Below, piece after piece: positions 1 to 13,084 of a stretch of DNA of 64,000 nucleotides. The notes beneath the pieces were generated by a model that was not told where the DNA came from, made no database searches, and worked only from the letters and a program-made list of their open reading frames with translations. The stretch's first letter is position 1. Each line of letters starts with the position of its first letter. The DNA lies in contig NC_089444.1 of the NCBI RefSeq assembly GCF_026210795.1, forward strand, positions 1,664,501 through 1,728,500. Reading direction: 5' to 3'. A program made the translations under genes and the position numbers. Source of the DNA: Rhizophagus irregularis. Its lineage: Eukaryota > Glomeromycota > Glomeromycetes > Glomerales > Glomeraceae.

Positions 1-1160
1 ATAAATCTACACATTCTACTAACAAATTATGTTTAATTAGTTATTATCAATAAAATAGATAACTGGTTAGAGTTTAGATTTATATTTATAACTCAAATTA
101 ACTTAAGTTAAACTTGCATTTAAGTCAAAAATTTTTTGATTCAAGTCAACCAAAATCATATGATTGATAGTGCTGGCTAAACCTTATTTGTAATTCCTAT
201 TGACATTATGATTATAATAGTCTGGATAAAATTATAAATAGTAAACTGATAGTTTTTTAGTTTGCACTTTAACTTTAACTCAAGTTAACTTAAGTCTCAA
301 CTTGAGTTCTAAATTTAAATACTACTCTTTGATGAGTCAAAAAATTTCTTGACTCGTTTTACTTAAATTGACTTATCCTGACTCAAATTCAAACTCTATA
401 ACTAGTAAATATTGTATATATATTTCTTTATATTTTACATATTATATAATAATAGAATAGATTATTTGTAAAAAATAAAAAAAAAATAAATTAAATAATT
501 ATTTTTTTTTAGAATAAAAAAATTAAACTGAAGTCTTTTAGCTTTTTAGTATATTATTAAAATAATTGAATAATATCTTTAAAAAATTCTTTATATAATA
601 GTTTCCAATAAAATTAAATTTTTAAAAGAAAAAACATAAAAAGTTTTAAGTAATAATCTATATTCTACAAATAAAAAGCTTTTAAAATAATTTAATTAAT
701 AAAAAAAATACAAACTAATTACTCTAAAATTTAAAAAATATTTTATATAATATTAAATATAAAAGTTAACTTAAAACTAAATAATTTATATTGAAAATTT
801 TAATAATTTTAATATTAATTTATAATTTAAGGATCCCGGATATTTCCAAAACAGGTCATAAGTCACACTTTTGGTTTAACAAAGCTTGTGCTTGAATTTT
901 ATTAATTTTTGCTGTAAGTAACTTTAGAGAATACCAGGTATTCAAGAAAGAACCACAACAAAGTGTAGAACTAACTAATACAAGAACAAATGATCTTCTG
1001 ATAATTATACTTGTGTCCGAAATTATTTTAGTATTACGGAAATACATAATTATGTAATTCCGTATTCCGTAATTAATTTCGTATTACGAAAATATTTGGC
1101 CAGAATTAGCCTTAATTTTGGCCGATTTATATATAAAAACTTTAACAAATAATAACTCGT
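1..1160. other. AT-rich stretch, no gene seen
   Basis: Very AT-rich sequence with A/T homopolymer runs and no convincing exon. A short open frame on the minus strand near 856-1047 has no recognisable domain and starts in a motif (AAGTCACACTTTTGG near 860) that recurs at 2891, 3125 and about 3344, so it is more likely repeat sequence than a gene. Confidence 0.6.
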
Positions 1161-1556
1161 CACCCAGTGATCCGTTTTGGATGATCTTACTACCATTTGA
1201 TTCGTCTCGATAAGACGATTCTAATGGTAGTAAGATCATTTAAATCCAATCACTAGATCGCGCTCCGATACCAATAACTTTTAAATATTTATAGCATAAT
1301 AGCTCCGCCAATTTCAATGCTAGAAAGATGATTTTACTGCCATTAGAATCGTCTCGTCATGACGAATTGAATGGTGGTAAATTCATTCAAATCTAATCAC
1401 TAGATCGTGTTCCGACACCAAAATTCATTAAATGTTTATAGTAATTTTACTCCATTAATATCGGTGCTATAGAAATGAAACACATCATTAGATTCGTCTC
1501 GATGCGACGAATCGAATGGTAGTAATATCATCGAAATCTGATCACTAGATCCCGAG
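1161..1556. repeat. Three ~150-bp units, each with a hairpin core
   Basis: Three related units contain a palindromic core of the type CCATTNGATTCGTCT / AGACGAATCNAATGG. The cores lie at about 1181-1239, 1327-1373 and 1485-1530, each followed by an AATCACTAGATC-like flank. In the first, the pairing extends outward to about 80 bp. Four further copies occur at 4745-5295. It looks like a minisatellite or the internal repeat of a DNA transposon end; no coding potential was seen. Confidence 0.75.
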
Positions 1557-1806
1557 ATATTCGCAATTTCGCACTATTATGCAAATTTCGGAATTTCAGA
1601 TTACGTAATTAATTTCGTAACATGTAATTAATTACATAATTATGTAATTAATTAAGATCTCGTAATTTCGGATTTTGGATTTGCCAATTGAATTTTGGAA
1701 ACAACTATACTGATAATATATAAAAAGAAAACGTAAGATTATAAACCCAACACCCTCTCTATATAAATTACTACAGCTACTCCCCCGAATTATATCTCAA
1801 ACCCGG

Positions 1807-2089
1807 CCCTATTTAATTACATACTATGGATAACAAACCTACTTCACAAAAGCCTCTGGGAACTTTTTAGTGTCATGCAATCCAGCCGATGGGGAACTTT
1901 TTAGTGTCGTGCAATCCCTGAAGGGACACCCACCTATCAAAAAGGAACAAAATTCAATTTCCCTATTTAACTACATACTATGGATAACAAACCTACTTCA
2001 CAAAAGCCTCTAGGAACTTTTTAGTGTCATGCAGTCCAGCCGATGGGGAACTTTTTAGTGTCGTGCAATCCCTGAAGGGACACCCACCT
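1807..2089. repeat. Two direct copies of a 129-bp repeat
   Basis: Positions 1807-1935 and 1961-2089 are nearly identical 129-bp copies separated by 25 bp. Each copy holds two internal versions of GGGAACTTTTTAGTGT followed by GCAATCC. The near-identity suggests a recent tandem duplication. Function unknown. Confidence 0.85.
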
Positions 2090-2890
2090 CATTGCGAATG
2101 ATCCCAAATGGAGGACATCCATCTCATTGCGAACGATCCTTCGGCCTAAGATCTATCTAGATAAGTCAATCCAATGATAGTCCAACATGTGACCACCATG
2201 ATCGGCATACTACAAAAACTGCGGTACCCAACCTGTCACCCTCCTTATCACCTGAGTGATCATTGATTTTTAAAATTGTAACACCAAGTCACCATGACGA
2301 TCAAATTTTCCAGTATCCCCCACCACCCAAAAAAAATAAGATTACACCGAAAAAAAGTGACCAAGAAAAACAAAAAGCAAAAAATAAAAATATAAACCTC
2401 AGGAAAACTCAAAGTGCAATGAGAAAAACCTGAGTAAAAAACATCAAACATACACCTCAACTCTATCTCCTTATTTTAGAAGACTAAATGAACTCTCCCA
2501 TTAACAACATTAACTAGCAAGAAATACGTTGGTCAGAAGCTCCTTTCAAGAAATAATGGTCTGGCCTGTGAACCACTTGGCCAGTTAGACTTTAAAGGCG
2601 TAGGAACCAAGACGCACTACTTTTCAACCTTTCAGAAAGCCCAGAGGAACGTTTGTATAGAACTGCCATCTTACATTATTATTGGTAACTCCAAGACTCA
2701 TGATAACAGTCCTAACTCAATATAAGCCGTAAGGAATTCGGGCGAAACTAAAGACCTTGGTAATAACTTTATATAACGTCGAAAAGTCCTTTTACTATTA
2801 CTCAAGGCAAAAAATCCTCATATTTTTCATCCATGTCTTTTTGGGAAAAAATGGGCACAACCTAACGGGAGAGAAAGTACGATGATCACT
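2090..2890. other. Non-coding, nothing recognised
   Basis: No exon with splice signals or domain was found. An open frame on the minus strand around 2260-2460 is a low-complexity F/C-rich product without a recognisable domain and was not accepted. Confidence 0.5.
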
Positions 2891-3335
2891 AAGTCACACT
2901 TTTAGGCAAACATGGCATAGCAGCCTTTATCTTTATTAATTAATTATCGAACTTTACAAATTTACATTTTAAGAAAAAAATAAAATAAAATAAAAACTAA
3001 CTAAAAACAAAGCTATATAGTCTCCTAGAAAGAAATTAAAATTAAAAGAAAATTCAAAAGAAAAATCACTAATACTAACACTTCCTAGATCTTCCCTTTT
3101 GATATATTCCAACTAAAGTAGAAGAAGTCACACTTTCGGGCAAACATGGCATAGTAGCCTTTATCTTTATCAATTATTTATTGAACTTTACAAATTTACA
3201 ATATAAGAAAAAGAAAATAAAATAAAAACTAACTAAAAACAAAGCTATATAGTCTCTTAGAAAGAAATTAAAACTAAACGAAAATTTAAAAAGAAAAATT
3301 GCTAATACTAATACTTCCTAGATCTTCCCCTTGAT
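2891..3335. repeat. Two direct copies of a ~212-bp repeat
   Basis: Positions 2891-3104 and 3125-3335 are close copies, both starting with AAGTCACACTTT and GGCAAACATGGCATAG and ending near CTTCCTAGATCTTCCC. A third, partial start follows at about 3344. Could be tandem duplication or two insertions of one element. Confidence 0.8.
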
Positions 3336-4510
3336 AAAGTCACACTTTCGGCAGATTGGCCCATTTTTCAGGGGCTCAAAAAATCATTTTTTGAGTTTCA
3401 GCAAAAAGGGGTGTTTTTGGCCAAAAGTTTATTATGACCTTTATATTAGATATCTGGGGTCCTATAATTTATTAATTTCATACTTTTAGAAAATTTAAAC
3501 TTACATTACTAAACAAAGTCTACCTACGAAGTCAAAAAATCACTTGATAGTGTATATATGTGGTACTATTGGTATGACAAATAGTTTGTAGTTTAATTAT
3601 TATATTAGAGTAATTATTAGGGAATTTTACTTAGTATATATTTTCTTTATTTTTTTACTTTAATAAAACTGCAAATGCACTGCAGAAAAAAAAAAAAAAA
3701 AAAAAATTTAAACTTATGTATTGATTAATATTTGATAAATAAATTGAAAATATTATAAACTCAGTTATTAAAATAAAAGATTTTAAATTGCTAAATAGTC
3801 AGCATATTATCAGATCTCTTTTAATTACTAATAAATTTTTATTAAATAAGATATATCAATTTTAACTGAATTTATGAAATATTAAAGATTTACATATTTC
3901 TGGTAAAGAAAATTGTTCAAATAAATTCTTTAAGCTAATATCTCATAATATATTACTTTTAAATAAAATATTAAATTTGATGATTAAATATTACGATACT
4001 AAGGCTTTTTGTAAAAGATTTAAATAATAATATAATAATTAGAATTAAAATAAGATTCTGCTTATTCCTAATAAAGTCTTTAGGAAAAATTTTAAATTTA
4101 CTAGTAATTTTACTAGTGATCCTATTGGTTAATTAATCTAAAAAAAAAAATTATAACAATTTAATATAATATTTCCTTTTTTAAATGTAATTTATCTACA
4201 TATATATAGTAGGATTTTTAAAAATTCTTAATTATAAATTTTATTTTAAGTTTTTGATAATCTATCTTATAAGTAAGCAGAGACCTGTCAAAATTAACTA
4301 ATTTGAAAGGTGTCAGATTAGTTTTAAAGTCTTTAGATTATCATTATTATTATAATATGTAAAAAGTTTATATATCTTTTAAATGAAATTTATTACAAAT
4401 AATAAAAATGTTGATACTTATTTAAGTCAAATTCAATATTATTTTATTTACTTATATAGTAAACTTTTCAGATAGTTTGTTAAATATTTTCTAGTATACA
4501 TTTATTATTA
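3336..4510. other. AT-rich sequence with a poly-A run and an old MITE-like copy
   Basis: A run of about 20 A residues lies near 3687-3707, possibly the tail of an old retroposed copy. The segment at about 4047-4285 resembles sequences at 26826-27045 (same orientation) and 60655-60885 (opposite orientation). All three are bounded by variants of TTATAAGTAAGC and contain an ACTAGTGATCC- or ATTGATTAATTAG-like interior, suggesting a short non-autonomous DNA element. No gene was seen. Confidence 0.45.
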
Positions 4511-4744
4511 TACAGTCAACTCCCTCTATAGTCACTCCCATTATAGTCACATTCTACTATATAGTCACACCAGTTGAATGTTCAAAACACTTTATTATTA
4601 AAATCTATCCTATATAGTCACAATCTATCTATAGTCACTATCACACCTATCCTCAAAAATCTTATATTAAAAAGAACCATTTATAATCACAGTTATATAA
4701 AGAATATATTAAATAACTTGGCATCTAATAATCGTACAAAGATG

Positions 4745-5295
4745 TACTATAGCTTGTTAGAATCGTCTCACTGAGATGAATCGAATGGTGGTATTTTTAT
4801 CCTTTTACGATCACTGGCTGATGAGTTATTCAACAAAATGGTAAGCATCGGCATTATTATATTTCTTGATTTACATTTACTGCGCCATTTAACATTTTGC
4901 CAAATTTCTCGGTACCTAGTGATTGTAAAAAGACGATTAATAGCTCGTTGGAATCGCCTCATCATGACGAATCGAATGGTGGTAAGCTCATCTCTCTGTG
5001 ATCAATATTGACGGAGTTACTACTTAAAAACTATTTAATATTTTTTAATTTCAGAAATTGATCTAATGATTGGGTTTCGATGTATTTTATACCATTAGAT
5101 TCGTCGCATCAAGACGAATCGAATGGTAGTAAGATTGTCTCTCTAGGATCAATATTGGCAGAGTTCTTACACAAAAACCATTAATATTTTTTTAATTTCG
5201 GAAATTAATCTAGTGATTGGATTTCGATGTATTTTATACCATTAGAACCGTCTCATCAAGACAAATCGAATGGTGGTAAGATCATCTCTCTACAA
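4745..5295. repeat. Four more ~150-bp hairpin-core repeats
   Basis: Palindromic cores related to those at 1161-1556 lie near 4757-4793, 4947-4983, 5091-5128 and 5240-5277. Spacing is about 145-150 bp between the last three, with a conserved flank GTAAGNTCATCTCTCT. They sit in the left arm of the pogo-like shell, which suggests they are part of that element's end. Confidence 0.75.
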
Positions 5296-5469
5296 TTAAT
5301 ATTGACGGAGTTATGATACAATAAAGTTTTGAGTATAATTTTGGCCAAAATTATGTTAATTTTTGGCCGGAATTATGTTAATTTTTGGCCGGAATTATGA
5401 TATACTAATATAAGAAATTTTTTATATAGTCACATCTCTTCATAATCACCAAATATTTTGTTACCGACA

Positions 5470-6467
5470 TCCCACTTTTTCTTACTGAGACTCAAGTCTG
5501 TCAGGCATTTTCCCGATATGGTACCGTAATCAAGTGCAAACTTACCCCTAGAAACCATTACTATAATGGACATATCCAGTTTTCTTCCACGGATGCAATT
5601 ACCCAATTTAATGATATTTGGGCGATTATTTGCCTTGGTAATTCTTTACGTGTCTGCCCGGCATCCTTTTCGAAATCCCAACGCGATAGCCGCAGAGAAC
5701 ATGTTGCTATTCTTGCCGGCATTCCGAAGAATATTAAAGAAGCTGATCTGTTAGAAATTGCTACTCTCAACCGTGCGCCCTTAATGTCCCCTTGTCTATC
5801 AGTTCTTACAAGCCTAAACCCTATGTATATTTGAATTTCTCTTCGTTTGAATCTCTTGAAGCTGCCAAAGAAATGACCGTGGCTTTCCGCGGCAAAGGTT
5901 TAACTTGGCACTCTCCTCTACGAAGCTCACACTTTACGTCACGTCTGCTGGACGTTCGGGTTGCTCTCCTTCGTATGTAGCCCTCGCCCCACACGAAAAG
6001 TGGACGATCGCCTTAACAAACTTTACTCTTGCTTCAATGCTGGCCCTAGACGTGGCCGTCAGGATTCACAACAATCACGTGACAATTCTAATTCCCGTTC
6101 AAGATCGCGTTCCAATTCTCGATCTCGCAATAATAATTCCTCTTCATCCCGCTCTAACAACAGCAATAATAAGTCTAACACTTCTCGTCCCAATACTCCT
6201 CGAAGTAGTAACCAGACTAACAATAATAATAATAATCCCAGGAACAATGGAAATTCTTCCAGACCTACTCAACCTCCGCACAGACCTCATCCTATTATTT
6301 CTACAACACCTACTTCTTCATTCGACAATCCCGCCCCTACGCTTCCTCAACATATTATTGATGAACTAAAGGCGCAGATTAAAGAGATCGCTAACACCCT
6401 CCATACTCTCGAGGAAACTGTCTCTTGGATGAATGATACTATCACGTCCATGAATATAGCTATCTGA
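5470..6467 (+). pseudogene. LINE-1 ORF1 relic: RNA-binding, RRM-like
   Basis: Several frames must be joined to read the product. The first part, around 5490-5760, reads like an RNA recognition motif (AFSRYGTVIKCKL, then YNGHIQF). A second RRM-like part lies around 5800-5910 (PYVYLNFSSFESLEAAKEM). Next comes an R/S/N-rich basic low-complexity region at about 6030-6270 and a short helical, coiled-coil-like end near 6350-6450 (IDELKAQIKEIANTLHTL). ORF1 proteins of this LINE group bind element RNA and assist target-primed reverse transcription. Frameshifts near 5760, 5790 and 5930 break it. The true start cannot be fixed. Confidence 0.7.
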
Positions 6468-6959
6468 GCAGAATCAACGATAGAACTTCGATAACCCCTG
6501 CTGACTCTGATTTGTATCCGCCTCGTGATGATCATGAAAATCAAAATTATTCTTATGATAATGGATGGGATGATGCTCCAACCCATGACACGAATTCTGG
6601 TTTCAATCTTCCTCCCCATACTTCCTCTTCTCTTATGGACGTTTCTCCTGATGCTTCCTTCTCAGCTTTGGATCCTAGCTCCATCCTATCAAAATGACAT
6701 GTCCCCTTACCTATTTCCCGACCTAATAATATCACCCCTGACGCTAACACTTCCCGTTTGCAATCAGAAATTTTTAATGTTACTACTACACAAAAGAATC
6801 TTTCTGCCCAACTTGGTTCGATTATGGAAAAAATTGACTCCTTCTCTCCTTCAAAACCCTCCCCTTCTAATGATTGAACACCAACTTGTATCGGGTGTCT
6901 CACAGGGATTTCACCCCCCTGATAGTGCGATACCTAATTTTAATAGTCCTAATAATCCC

Positions 6960-9900
6960 CCTTCTCCTCCTTTTTCTTTCCCTCTTATTAACTTTGGACA
7001 AATCAATGTTAATGGATTATGTTCCCCTGTACGACAACTGCATTTGTTAAATTATTTCCTTCATTCTTCTTTTGGCGTTTTATCTTTAAATGATACTCGT
7101 CTTACTTCTTCTAGTGCTAAATTTATTTATCAAAATGAACATTCCCAATATAATTTTAAATCTTATTGGGCTCCTTCCCCCCTCTAATTCGCGACCACAT
7201 GATGGTGTTGGTCTTTTACTTCGCCATCCTTTACACAAACATGTTCAGAAGATTGATCCCTGGAAAGGTCGTCTTTTAAAATTAGATCTTTTTTTTCATC
7301 AGACAAAAATTTCTATTATCTCTATTTATATTCCTCCTTATCATTCTATTCATTATAAAGAACGTGATGCTATTCTTGTTCAACTTAATTTATGGCTTGA
7401 TAAAGCCCGTTCCAATAACTATCACGTAGTTATCCTTGGTGATTTTAATGCAGATGAAATTTCACATTCACATCTTCCTCAACATCATTTGAAAATTTTA
7501 CGATCACTCTCTTCTCGATATTTTACGGATCACCAATCCCATATTTCCTCAATTTCAGGTCCTAGTCCTACCTTTTATCATCAAAATGGTTCTTCGAAGA
7601 CTTGATTATATCTGGTCATCCCCTGGATTTCCTGCTCCCGGTCTTTTCTCTCAAGTTGCAACTTGTCCTAAGCTGAATGATAATCAATTTACTGATCATC
7701 GTGTACTTATAACGGCCTTTGATTTTAGCTCATGTTTCGCTATTTTATCCAAAGCTCGATTAAAGCAGAAAAGCGAACAACGCACCATCTTTCTTTACAA
7801 AAATTTGAAAGATGACACTTGGGACAAATTTTCCAATGAAGTAAACTCACGTCTTGAGTTATACTTGACCACACACCACCCTTCAGTATCTTCACTTTCA
7901 GCTCTTTCATTGGACAAACTTTGGCACGCTCTTAAACGTTCTATTCTTGGTGGTGCCATTGATTCTCTACCATTCCAACATGTATCCAATACTCATCACC
8001 ATAAATATCTTCCTGAACTTACCATGCTTATTGCTGTCAACAAATTCTTGGATAGATTATTGTTTAAATTGACCACATCTAGGCCTGGTCGTCCTGCTCA
8101 AATTTTACAAATGATTAATTCTTTACCAACCCAATTAATCCTCCTTAAGTCTCTTTTAACAGATTATACAATACCTTCTTATAGTACAACACCGCTTCCT
8201 ACTTTTGTCAAATTTTTACGTTCACAAAAAGCTTTGGTCTCAGCTTATCTTTCCACACAATTTCATCAGCATCGTGTAGATTCCATTGAATATTATACTG
8301 CTCTTAGAGATGAACATTTCTCTACATCCCCGGGCTCTTTTATTTCTTCAGCCCTATCAGTGGAACATCGTTCTATTGTCCTTGATAGAGTTTTGGTTGT
8401 TATTGACTCCAAACCCACATTACTTACTGATCCTTCAGATATCAAACAAGCTGCTATTAAACACTTCCAATCGGTTGTCACTCCTCCTTTGGACCAGTAT
8501 TCTTCTACGGATTCATTTGCTCCACGATGGCAACGAGCTTATACTCCTCTTCCAGATATTGATTCGTCCTTATATAACTCGGGTAGGTCTCCTATTCTGG
8601 CCGATGAATGGAAAAACACTCTCAATTCTATGCCTAATAATAAAGCCTCTGGTCCTTCCAAGATCTCTTATGAGATGCTCAAACATTTAACTGGAGAAAC
8701 TTTCAATTTGTCCCTTGTATTAGCCAATGCTTGTCTCATTCATGGAGATATTCCTGCCGATTGGCGTGAAGCGCTTGTTTATCCCATTCCAAAGCCTCAT
8801 GAATTTGATGCCCAATTGAAGAATACACGACCTATCACTCTATTGGAAACAGTACGAAAATGTGTGGTTAAGGTCGTTACAACTCGACTATCAAAAATCC
8901 TAGCCAACAATCAAGTGCTCTAAGGTGGTAATTTTGCCGGATTACCAGGCGGCTCCACCGACATTCCTATTAAGATGCTTGATGCTATTATTCATCAACG
9001 ACGCTTTGATAAAAGCGATGACCAAGAACTATGGGTTGTTTCTCAGGACATTTCTAAGGCCTTTGACTCAATTGATTTGAACATGCTTAGACTGGCTTTA
9101 ATCCGTCTGCATATTCCGTCTTTATTGATCAAATTTATCATTAACCTTTTTACAAGGCGTAATAATAAAATTATTACACATCATGGTGATACTTCTGGAT
9201 ATAGAGTTAGAATTGGTATTGACCAAGGTGAAATCATCTCTCCACTATTATGGGTTATATACTTGGATCCATTACTTACCACACTTAATCGAGAAGCTTG
9301 TGATCCCTTTATTTTGAAATCTTCTGCATTATTGGATTATTCTCCAATTGAATATGAACAACATAATCTTCCTGTTTCACATATTACATTTATGGATGAC
9401 TCTACTTTGATTGCTTCATCTAAACAAGCGAATTGAAGATCGCCTTTCCATTACTGCTGAATTTTACACTTTAAATAATACTCAAGCAAATTCAGCAAAA
9501 TATATCCTTCTTTCTTCTGAACAATTTTCTCAAACTATTGTATTTGATCTATTCCCATCTTCTTTAAATACGATTCATACCCTTACTTTAAAGGCGTTAG
9601 CCTTATCTACATCTTTTCGGTTTTTAGGTGTTTGGTTTAACCTTTCGGCTTCTTCTCGTTTCGTTCATAACCAAACTGTTTCCATGGTCAAAGACATGGC
9701 CGCTCTACTCAGTCCTAAAAAACTTTTAGCCCAACATATAGCTTATCTTTATAACGTTGTCCTACTTACTTGAGGCTAGAATTTCGCCTACAAATCACAT
9801 TATTTGCAGAATCCACCATTAATCGCATGGTTTCTCCAATGCTTTCTCTTATTCGTCAGAAGGCTGGTTTGGCCTCAGTCACTCCTCTTTCCACACTCTT

Positions 9901-11874
9901 TACACTGTTGCCTTTCTCTATTCAACAAGCGTTTGGTCGATTTCTATCATCTCATGTGGCTTCATGGCAGAAAATTTTTTCTCACCCTTCATATAAGCTC
10001 TTTGCTAATTATATGATTACTTATCTCCAAGGTTTTTTGGACTGTGATGTCTGCCCTTCTACTATTGACCTGGAACCATGGTCCCACACCTTTTCTTTGC
10101 GAACACATTCTTTATTTAATTCTTTATTGTTCTCTTCTCGTTTAAATATCACGTGGTCTTTACTGTTCCGACCTCCGAGGAAAGATTTACGTTTGGCGAT
10201 TCCACTCCGGTCTATTTTACCAAAAGATTTATTTACTTCCATGAAAAATGTTCGGAAAAATTTCTGCACTCATTTTCTTGCTCAATTGATTACACCGTGT
10301 GGCTCTCGACTTCTCTCCATGGAAAGATTTACGCTTTTCTTAAAAACGAAGTATCGAACAAAAAATCTGTGCCTGCTTGGTTTAATTATTTGTTCAATCT
10401 TATTGTTATTCCTAATTCACCTTCTTTTTTTATTTTACAACAATTTAGAATTCCTAGTTCTCATACCGTAGCTTCTATTTCTTTTATAAATATTAGTCGA
10501 AATTATTGGTTTAACCCTCAATGGGCTATTTCTTTTAATCGCAATACTAACTCTTTCCTCGTTGGCCGTGTGATTACTACCTATCCTGCTCCACGTAATG
10601 AAGCTCTTATTTCACATTGGATTGCGTCATCGGTTGATGATTTACTTTCTGAATTTACTGCATGCCAAGGTTGTGCCTCTGCTATTCCGCGATCCTCTAC
10701 CTACTAAGACTTCTTTGATTAAACGACGTCCCTCCTGAAGGACGTTTCTCTTATGTTCCGTTATCAAGTTTGATCCGTTATCCTACGAAACCTCGTACTT
10801 ATATACATGCGGATACTCGTTCGGTTTCACTTTCTGCCTCGTTAGGCTATGCCAAATCTCTTTTACTATTTCATCTTTCCGGTTCGCTTACCTCCTACGA
10901 ATGAACTAGTGCTTAGGATTTCTGATATCCAACTTCCTTCTTCGGTGTTTACCCTTTATATTGATGGTTCCTTCCTTTCTCCTCCTAGTCATCCGGCATC
11001 CTCGATGGCTTATGCATGGACTGCTATAGATCCTGATGGATTTATTTTGGAATCCCATTATAATATCATTTCTTCCATTTTTCCTTCTGCTTTACGTTCA
11101 GAAGTTTTTGCTTTGTTGCATGGATTGGACTCCCTTCCTCGGAATTCAAAAATTACTGTCGCCACTGATTGTGCTCAATTACTTTCTTTATGGTCTTTAT
11201 ATGTGGATACTCCTTTTATTCCCAGAATGCTTAAAGAATCCAACCACCTTTTGTGGTCCTCCATACGCACTATTATGTTGCAAAAGAATCTGGATGTTAC
11301 CTTGATCAAGGTTCCTGCTCATGCTGACGACCCTTTGAATAATCATGTGAATGCATTAGCCAAAGCCGCTCATACTGACTCACATCTTTCTTCTTGTCCA
11401 CCATCGGAATTGATGGCTCCTTGCATTTTACAATTTAATTCCTTACCTGTGGATATGAATATCCGGCAATTTATTAGAGATATTTTTGACGCCAAAAGTC
11501 TTTTAACTCTTGCTGTATTACCAAGATTTAATTCCTATTCTTCAATTTCTGATATTGATTGGGCTTGCACTAAATTTTGTCTCAATAACAATAAGCATTT
11601 TTGTCTCATCGGAATGGCCGTTCCGAGCTTTTGTGGTTTCCGTATCAAGCTACTTTTAGATATGCTTCCAACGCTTACAACTCTTCAGAGGCGAAAGCCT
11701 CATCTTTATAATCCAAGTTGGCTTTGTCCTCAATGTAATTCCTTTCCTGAGACTTTAGACCACTTGTGGACTTGTCCTTATATTTTACCGGAATTTAGCC
11801 CTTTACAAACTTTTAAAACATTACTATTGGCTCTTCGGACTACTTATCTTGATAATTTCCTTTCCGCGTCATCT
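6960..11874 (+). pseudogene. LINE-1 ORF2 relic: endonuclease, reverse transcriptase, RNase H
   Basis: The endonuclease begins with FGQINVNGL near 6997, continues with VVILGDFNADE near 7430-7456 (metal-binding DFN) and ends with RLDYIW and TDHRVL near 7595-7720. The reverse transcriptase runs from about 8610 (NNKASGPSKISYEML) through KNTRPITLLET, QDISKAFDSID (motif A), GIDQGEIISPLL (motif B) and FMDD (motif C) near 9390. RNase H shows YIDGSF, SEVFALLHGL, VATDCAQLL and a late ADDPLNNHVNALA near 10960-11365. A finger CPQC-x8-H-x4-C follows near 11730-11780. Breaks include a TAA at 8921-8923 where LINE-2 has CAA, and frameshifts near 7190, 7600, 9430, 9770, 10450 and 10710. The 3' end of the ORF lies beyond the inserted transposon. 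Confidence 0.9.
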
Positions 11875-11959
11875 TTACACAGGTCGAAGGAGCACCATTG
11901 TCCAAACTTCAAAAAATGCAAATTCCCCCATTTTCCTGGAAAATGGTGGGAAATTGTGG

Positions 11960-12560
11960 AAAATGCTGCATTACGCTGAGCAATTTTTTGGAATAGCATT
12001 GTTACAACATTGTCCGATTTAGCAAATTTTATAAATTTTATGAAAATTTGGGAAAATGCTACATTATATCTCAAATGTAACGTTTCGTAACATTGTTATA
12101 ACATTGTCAATTAAATCAAATTTTGCTTTTTTTTTGTCAAATGTTCCAATTTTCTTGCAAATGGTGCATTTTTATGAAAATTCCACATTTTGCCTCAAAT
12201 GTAATAACATTTCATAAAATTGTTATAACATTGTCAATCAAAATTAAATTTTGCTTTTTTTTTGTCAAATGTTCCAATTTTCTTGCAAATGGTGCATTTT
12301 TATGAAAATGCCACATTTTATCTCCAATGTGATATCATTGTAACAACATTTCATAAAATTGTTATAACATTGTCAATTAAAATCAAATTTTGTCAAATAT
12401 TCCGATTTCCTAGCAAATGGTGCATTTTTTTATGAAAATTCTATATTTTTTGTCAAATGTTGCATATTTTCAGCAAATTTTATGTTTTTTTGGTCAAATG
12501 TTTCACTTTTGTCAGAATGTTAAAATGTTACATTTTTTTTTTGAAAATGCTCAATAATAT
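11960..12560. repeat. Left subterminal tandem repeats, ~120 bp
   Basis: Three to four tandem, imperfect units share ATTGTTATAACATTGTCAAT, TTTTGTCAAATGTTCC, TTGCAAATGGTGCATTTT and ATGAAAAT. Unit starts are near 12065, 12215 and 12355. Subterminal repeats of this kind are typical of CACTA elements, where they bind transposase; that role is inferred here. Confidence 0.7.
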
Positions 12561-13080
12561 GGCATTACACTGGAAAATGTAGCATTTCACCAAATTACAC
12601 TAAAAAGCATCACAATTATCACATTTTTTGGAAAATTTCACATTAAATTAAATTATACTAAAAAATGTAGCACTATACTAAATTATGCGGCATTGCACTA
12701 AAAAATACCACAATTACACTAGACAATGTAGCATTACACTAAAAAGTACCACAATTATTATATTTTTTAGAAAATTTCGCGTTATACTGGAAAATGTAAC
12801 ATTATGCTAGAAAATGTGGAATTGCACTAAAAAATGCGGAATTGCACTAAAAAACGTGGAATTGCGCTAAAAAACACAAAAAAAATACTACAATTACACT
12901 GGATAACGTAGCATTACACTTAATTACATTAAAATTGTTAATTTTTATTTTTATTTATTTGTAAATTACGAACATTATTAAATTTATAATATTTATATTC
13001 TAAATGAATTATTTAACATTAAATCACATTGTTAATATAAACAATGTATCAACACGATGTGTTGTGATGTTTAATTTAGT
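12561..13080. repeat. Short irregular repeats around CATTACACTAAAAAA
   Basis: Many short variants of GCATTACACTAAAAA, GAAAATGTAGCATT and GGAATTGCACTAAAAAA occur between about 12565 and 12925, followed by plain AT-rich sequence to 13080. No coding potential. Confidence 0.6.
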
Positions 13081-13084
13081 ACTA

